Origin: SAR324 cluster bacterium
GTDB taxonomy: Bacteria; SAR324; NAC60-12
Assembly: GCA_028281495.1 (NCBI GenBank)
Contig: JANQJU010000029.1
Coordinates: forward strand, 124,001 to 188,000
Direction of reading: 5' to 3'
Length of the DNA stretch: 64,000 nt
Both the position numbers and the translations under genes were made by a program. Below, one piece after another: positions 59,819 to 64,000 of the stretch (the stretch's first letter is position 1; every line of letters starts with the position of its first letter). The notes below the pieces were generated by a model. That model did no database searches. It was not told where the DNA came from and saw only the letters and a program-made list of their open reading frames with translations.

Positions 59819-61171
59819 ATGCCCACCCCTACTACTTACGTCATCGATACCAATGTCCTCTTGTATGATCCCAATGTTTTTGATGCCTACCCTAACGCAG
59901 AAATCGTCATCCCCATTGAAGTGATTGAGGCCATTGATAAATTCAAAGGGGTCTTGAGCGAAACTGGCAGCAATGCCCGGAATGTTTCCAATCGTTTGGA
60001 TGAGTTTCGTCGCCAAGGAAATCTTTCTGATGGCATTACGTTGTCCAATCAAGGACGGCTGCGTATCGAATTGCCTTCTCATGCAAAAGAGGAAAGTTAC
60101 CGAGGCTTGGATCTCAATAAAGCCTCTAACCGTATCCTCGTCGTTGCCTTGCACCTGCAAGAGAGTGGCATGGATGTGGTCCTTGTGACACTCGATACCA
60201 ATTTGCGTGTGAAAGCCAATGCGTTTGGTATTCAAGTGATGCACTATGACCAAACCCGATACCCCTCCTCGGTCTATCCGGAAATCGAACGTCGTGAAAT
60301 TTCGGGTGCCCAGTTGGATAAGTACCGCAAACAGGATGAATTTCGATTAGATGGAGACTTTTTGCCCAATGATGGGATTGTGTTACTGAACCAAACCGAT
60401 CCCAAAGACTACGCCGTTGCGACCTACCAAGCAGCAACAAAACAATTTAAAATGATACATCAGGAGTGGGGAGCATGGGACATGGTTCCTCGCAATCCAG
60501 AGCAACATCTCGCTTTGGGGCTGCTGCTTGATCCGAAAATCGCAATTGTAAGCCTAATTGGAAAAGCAGGGACCGGCAAAACATTGTTTGCCCTCGCCGC
60601 AGGCCTGAACCTAATGATGATGGAAAATAAATTCAGCCGGATGCTAGTATCACGCCCGGTTTTCCCAATGGGGCGCGATCTAGGGTACCTCCCTGGAGAT
60701 CTACAAGAAAAGATGTCTCCGTGGATGCAGCCAATCTTTGACAATCTGGAACTATTGTTAGGCACGACAGGTTCTAGCGGGAATTCTAGTTCGTGGACTA
60801 CCGAGGCCTATTCGGGGGCACGGGAGCTTCGCAATGCAGGTTATCATGAACTAATCGAACAAGGATTGCTGGTGATTGAAGCATTGACCTATATCCGGGG
60901 GCGTAGCATTCCGAATCAATATATGATTGTGGATGAAGCTCAAAACCTCACCCCTCATGAGATCAAAACGATCATTACTCGTGCTGGAGATGGTTCCAAA
61001 ATCGTTCTCACAGGCGATCCAGACCAAATTGACAATCCCTATGTGGATAAAGTTTCAAATGGACTGAGCTATCTGGTTGAAAAGTTTCGCCAATACGAGA
61101 TAGCGGGCCACGTCACTTTGCGGAGAGGTGAGCGTTCAGGGCTAGCGGAGCTAGCAGCGAACGTCTTATGA
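59819..61171 (+). CDS. PIN domain fused to PhoH-like ATPase
   Basis: This 450-residue protein joins a PIN RNase domain (VIDTNVLLYDP at 8-18, then VTLDTNLRVKANAFG) with a PhoH ATPase (Walker A GKAGTGKT, Walker B MIVDEAQN, and LTGDPDQID). PhoH2-type proteins unwind and cut RNA in an ATP-dependent way. There is no evident toxin-antitoxin partner next to it. minC starts 29 bases after it. Only a weak ribosome site precedes the ATG. Confidence 0.92.
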   Translation: MPTPTTYVIDTNVLLYDPNVFDAYPNAEIVIPIEVIEAIDKFKGVLSETGSNARNVSNRLDEFRRQGNLSDGITLSNQGRLRIELPSHAKEESYRGLDLNKASNRILVVALHLQESGMDVVLVTLDTNLRVKANAFGIQVMHYDQTRYPSSVYPEIERREISGAQLDKYRKQDEFRLDGDFLPNDGIVLLNQTDPKDYAVATYQAATKQFKMIHQEWGAWDMVPRNPEQHLALGLLLDPKIAIVSLIGKAGTGKTLFALAAGLNLMMMENKFSRMLVSRPVFPMGRDLGYLPGDLQEKMSPWMQPIFDNLELLLGTTGSSGNSSSWTTEAYSGARELRNAGYHELIEQGLLVIEALTYIRGRSIPNQYMIVDEAQNLTPHEIKTIITRAGDGSKIVLTGDPDQIDNPYVDKVSNGLSYLVEKFRQYEIAGHVTLRRGERSGLAELAANVL

Positions 61172-61200
61172 ATTGTATATTCGGGGGAGATTATGTATAA

Positions 61201-62172
61201 ATGCCCACTTTCCCCGCTCCACCCCATATGTCACTTCGTCTTCAGACCTTCAATCCTCTGTTTCTTATGGCTCTGGCAAAACAAGAGAAACCCTCAGTAG
61301 AAATCAAAGGTTATGGTGGGAAGTTAGGCCTGTTTATCGATAGTTTTTCTCCGTTGACTCAAGTGGAAGAAGAGCTACGACGCATTCTGCAAAACCCCAA
61401 AACCAAACAATTTTTTCAAGGAGCCACCATTTTCTTGCAAACCGAAGATAGACAGATCACACCGGATGAGTTTGATCGTTTGCAGTTCCTATTGAAACAG
61501 GAAGGAAATCTCCTCTTGAAATCGATGCCCACTCCGGAAGTTGTTCGAATGCAACCCCCCCAATTGTCGGTTGTGGCGTCATCTATGGGAAATGGAACGG
61601 CTCCGTCATCTGCTGTAGAGAACGGAACGACTCCTTCTACTGCTGTACAAAAGGAGCCTCTTGTAGAGACAGACCAAACACTGGAGACAAAATCCCAATC
61701 AGAAATTCACGATTTGCCTATTCCCACCCGACCGGAGCCAGAAAGCCCTGTGACCCCAGTGGTTTCCAAAGAAACAAAAGAAGAGTCTTCTGACGGTTTG
61801 GCTGCTTCTTTCAAGGGATTGAATGTGGCGGATGCACTATTGGTTCATCAAACTTTACGTTCTGGTCAAAAAATTCGAACGGAAAAAAGTGTGGTTGTGA
61901 TTGGAGATTTGAACGCGGGAGCGGAAATTTATACAGAACAGAATATTATTGTTTTAGGTACAATTCGCGGGATGGTCCATGCCGGTACTTCCGGTAACCG
62001 GAAGGCATTCATCTTTGCGTTACGAATGCGGCCTACTCAGATCAGAATTGCTGAATTGATCACGCAACCTCCAGTAGAAGATAAGAAGAATCCGATTCGG
62101 GACCCGGAAATTGCGTTCATCGAAGAAGGCATGATTGTGAGTGAACCGTGTCACAGTAAAATACGAGTTTAG
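61201..62172 (+). CDS. minC: Septum site-determining protein MinC
   Basis: MinC inhibits FtsZ and is carried to the cell poles by MinD. The 323-residue protein has an N-terminal domain (residues 33-110, SVEIKGYGGKLGLFID), a Thr/Ser/Pro-rich linker (to about 205), and the C-terminal beta-helix (SGQKIRTEKSVVVIGDLNAGAEI, GTIRGMVHAGTSGNRKAFIFALRM) that binds MinD. A GGGGGAG precedes the start by about 11 bases; a later Met23 is an alternative. The C-terminal tail beyond the beta-helix (about 40 residues) is normal. Confidence 0.93.
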   Translation: MPTFPAPPHMSLRLQTFNPLFLMALAKQEKPSVEIKGYGGKLGLFIDSFSPLTQVEEELRRILQNPKTKQFFQGATIFLQTEDRQITPDEFDRLQFLLKQEGNLLLKSMPTPEVVRMQPPQLSVVASSMGNGTAPSSAVENGTTPSTAVQKEPLVETDQTLETKSQSEIHDLPIPTRPEPESPVTPVVSKETKEESSDGLAASFKGLNVADALLVHQTLRSGQKIRTEKSVVVIGDLNAGAEIYTEQNIIVLGTIRGMVHAGTSGNRKAFIFALRMRPTQIRIAELITQPPVEDKKNPIRDPEIAFIEEGMIVSEPCHSKIRV

Positions 62173-62197
62173 TTGCGAATAGAAAGGCCAGGATGGT

Positions 62198-62977
62198 ATG
62201 GGAGAATCAATTTTAATCACCTCAGGGAAGGGCGGTGTTGGTAAAACAACGACCACTGCAAATGTCAGTACTGCATTGGCAAATCTGGGTAAAAAAGTTG
62301 TTGCGATTGACGGTGATATCGGTTTGCGTAACCTGGATATCATTTTAGGACTCGAAAATCGTATCGTCTATAATATTATTGATGTGGTGAAAAAACGCTG
62401 CCGTCCACAACAAGCATTGATTCGTGACAAAAAGAATCCGAATTTGTTTCTTCTTCCTGCTTCGCAAGTGGATGACAAAACCTCCATGAATCCGGAGGAA
62501 ATGAAGGCACTCAGCGATGAGTTGAAAGAAGAATTTGATTTTGTGTTGATTGATTGCCCTGCTGGCATTGAGCAAGGTTTTCGTAATGCACTGGCAGGAG
62601 CAGATAGAGCGATTGTGGTTTCCACTCCGGAAGTCTCTTCCGTTCGTGATGCAGACCGCGTGATTGGTTTGCTACAACACCACGATGTAACAGCAGGGCT
62701 GCTTGTGAATCGGTTGTCTATAAAAATGGTAGATTCGGGTGAAATGATGAGTCAAGACGATGTAATGGATATTTTGGCCATTGATTTGCTTGGTGTGGTT
62801 TTAGAAGATCCGGAAATTTTGGTGGCAGGCAATCAAGGCCGACCGGCAGTGCTGAACAACAACTCTACAGCGGGACAAGCATATATGCGAATTGCTCAAA
62901 GATTATTGGGGCAAGATGTTCCGATTCCATCCTTTGAACCGAAAAAAGGCCTTTTGGCAAAGCTGTTTGGGAGATAA
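62198..62977 (+). CDS. minD: Septum site-determining ATPase MinD
   Basis: MinD is the membrane-binding ATPase of the Min system. The 259-residue protein has the deviant Walker A SGKGGVGKTT (K11, K16), VVAIDGDIGLRNLD, the DCPAGIE motif, and an amphipathic C-terminal helix (KKGLLAKLFGR) for membrane attachment. It lies 25 bases after minC and four bases before minE. Confidence 0.98.
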   Translation: MGESILITSGKGGVGKTTTTANVSTALANLGKKVVAIDGDIGLRNLDIILGLENRIVYNIIDVVKKRCRPQQALIRDKKNPNLFLLPASQVDDKTSMNPEEMKALSDELKEEFDFVLIDCPAGIEQGFRNALAGADRAIVVSTPEVSSVRDADRVIGLLQHHDVTAGLLVNRLSIKMVDSGEMMSQDDVMDILAIDLLGVVLEDPEILVAGNQGRPAVLNNNSTAGQAYMRIAQRLLGQDVPIPSFEPKKGLLAKLFGR

Positions 62978-62981
62978 AACT

Positions 62982-63239
62982 ATGTTTGAATCAATTGGAA
63001 AAATGTTTGGTAAAAGTTCTTCCAGTGCCAAAGTGGCCAAAAGTCGCTTGCAATTGGTTGTTGCACGAGAACGTGCAGGCATCCCTGAAAGCAAACTGAA
63101 CCAGCTTAAAAGTGATCTGTATGGGGTCATTTCGCAATACTTTGAAATTGACCAAGACTCCTTGGAAATCGAGATTCTCAACAGAAATGGAGAGTCTGCC
63201 CTCACTGTGAATACTTCGGTCAACCGCATCTCTCGCTAA
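62982..63239 (+). CDS. minE: Cell division topological specificity factor MinE
   Basis: MinE stimulates MinD ATP hydrolysis and drives pole-to-pole oscillation. The 85-residue protein starts with the membrane-binding N-terminus FESIGKMFG, followed by AKSRLQLVVARERAG, the anti-MinCD helix, and the topological domain LKSDLYGVISQYFEID to the end. The ribosome site GGGAG lies inside the end of minD. The ATG at 62982 is chosen; a longer frame inside minD is not used. Confidence 0.95.
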   Translation: MFESIGKMFGKSSSSAKVAKSRLQLVVARERAGIPESKLNQLKSDLYGVISQYFEIDQDSLEIEILNRNGESALTVNTSVNRISR

Positions 63240-63677
63240 CGCCATTCACTCAAACCGTCCTTTTCTTCTCGAAAAATATCTTTCTTTCCGTGTTTTCTCT
63301 TCATTTTTTCTGATCGGCTCAATGTTTGGGTTTTTGGAAAATGTCCCTCGTTCAAAAAATACCCCTTCCTGATTCGCTTTTTTCTGTTTCAACGATTTTC
63401 ATTTAAGTGGCTGATTTTACAACCCGTCTTGAGTCACGATTTCTGCTGTTTCTGAATCGATCTCCCTCTTTCAGCTTTTCACGACTGTTTTCCCTCCAGA
63501 ATCCTTCTACCGTTTTCATGATTTGGATTCCTATTCTCCATTGTTGGAACCATTCCATTCATTTTGCACTGATTTGAATGAGTCTAACTATGAATTGAGT
63601 AAAAAGGAATCATTCCATTCATTTTGTACTCTCCGGATAAAACACGCTTTGAATTGGGCGAACATGAAAGGGATATC
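63240..63677. other. Non-coding region after minE with a 60-bp-spaced direct repeat
   Basis: These 438 bases are pyrimidine-rich and hold no gene. CATTCCATTCATTTTGCACT occurs at 63551-63570 and, with one change, at 63611-63630, exactly 60 bases apart. No terminator stem was recognised after minE. Confidence 0.5.
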
Positions 63678-64000
63678 ATGAAAAGAAGAGTTTGCATTAC
63701 ATTGCTCAGGGCCATTTTGATCTGTTGGTTGCTTTCCTCTCTGGCAATGGCCTCGCCTTTTGAACGTCGGAGGGATCAATTTCAAAACACCTTAGGATTT
63801 CTATTTTTGCCTTTTCCTTATGTGATCCCTGGAGTGGGGGAAGGCTTTTTTCTGGTCGGATCGGTCAATAATGTTTTAGAAACGCCCACGGATGTGCTGT
63901 TGCTTGGGTTCACGGGCGATGCTGAAGGGTATTTTGGACTCATTGATGAACTGTTTATCGTTCCTGATTTTATTTATTTGTCTGTGAGTCAGGGGACCGC
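63678..64000 (+). CDS. Exported protein, possibly outer-membrane barrel, cut by the window end
   Basis: Only the first 107 residues are visible. Residues 1-26 are a Sec signal peptide cleaved after AMA. The mature part has GFLFLPFPYVIPGVGEGFFLVGSVNNVLETPTDVLLL and then FTGDAEGYFGLIDELFIVP. This pattern is like the start of BamA/TamA-type outer-membrane proteins, but the domain that would decide is outside the window. AAGGGA precedes the ATG at a good distance. Confidence 0.5.
   Translation, partial: MKRRVCITLLRAILICWLLSSLAMASPFERRRDQFQNTLGFLFLPFPYVIPGVGEGFFLVGSVNNVLETPTDVLLLGFTGDAEGYFGLIDELFIVPDFIYLSVSQGT

Overview
The window is a 64 kb stretch of a Gram-negative bacterial chromosome. The evidence is LptE-like and other lipobox lipoproteins, a DsbA-type periplasmic oxidoreductase, DksA, MinCDE and a probable outer-membrane protein at the right edge. 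groESL sits behind two CIRCE operators, NFACT and DHH proteins are present, and coding GC is moderate. Together these suggest a deltaproteobacterial or SAR324-like lineage rather than an enteric one. The taxon is an inference with low confidence.

Layout. 1-15.5 kb is mostly housekeeping: the 3' end of era, a membrane-anchored TPR-like protein, two small lipoproteins, groES-groEL, dksA, an orphan MlaF-type ATPase, lptE with a FIST sensor gene and a DHH phosphoesterase, an NFACT (RqcH-like) protein, a bacterial NTAQ1-like N-terminal glutamine amidase, a lipoprotein with an RlmD/TrmA-type methyltransferase, and a split transketolase. A 29/30-bp tandem repeat lies between the NFACT and NTAQ1 genes.

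16.0-48.2 kb is two giant co-directional genes encoding a hybrid NRPS-PKS of about 10,700 residues. The order is C-A-PCP, C-A(N-MT)-PCP, C-A-PCP, KS-AT-KR-PCP, then a TubC-type docking domain, C-A-PCP, C-A-PCP, KS-AT-KR-PCP, C-A-PCP-TE. Each PKS module follows an amino-acid module, uses malonyl-CoA (HAFHS) and has KR but no DH. Each should therefore turn the preceding amino acid into a gamma-amino-beta-hydroxy acid, a statine-type unit. The binding-pocket residues suggest Tyr-like, N-methyl Ile/Val, unassigned residue plus statine extension, Ala/Gly-like, Phe plus statine extension, and an unassigned last residue. This is a double-statine peptide with the layout of the pepstatin/ahpatinin aspartic-protease inhibitors, and it is the most interesting system in the window. 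Both genes carry many short in-frame tandem repeats in linkers, one inside an adenylation domain and one in the thioesterase.

48.2-59.6 kb is a leftward accessory block: a polytopic membrane protein, a tandem methyltransferase protein, an epimerase-GT2 fusion, a DsbA-like protein, an NTF2-like protein, a triple fusion of NDH-2 with cyclic-nucleotide-binding and CBS domains, a GT2 glycosyltransferase, and a ClpX-like AAA+ ATPase without the zinc domain. The polytopic protein, the methyltransferase protein and the epimerase-GT2 look like a surface-glycan or polyprenyl-sugar cassette.

59.7-64 kb runs rightward: PIN-PhoH, minC, minD, minE, and a partial exported protein cut by the window end. 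No tRNA, rRNA, CRISPR, IS element, phosphopantetheinyl transferase or dedicated exporter for the peptide was recognised.
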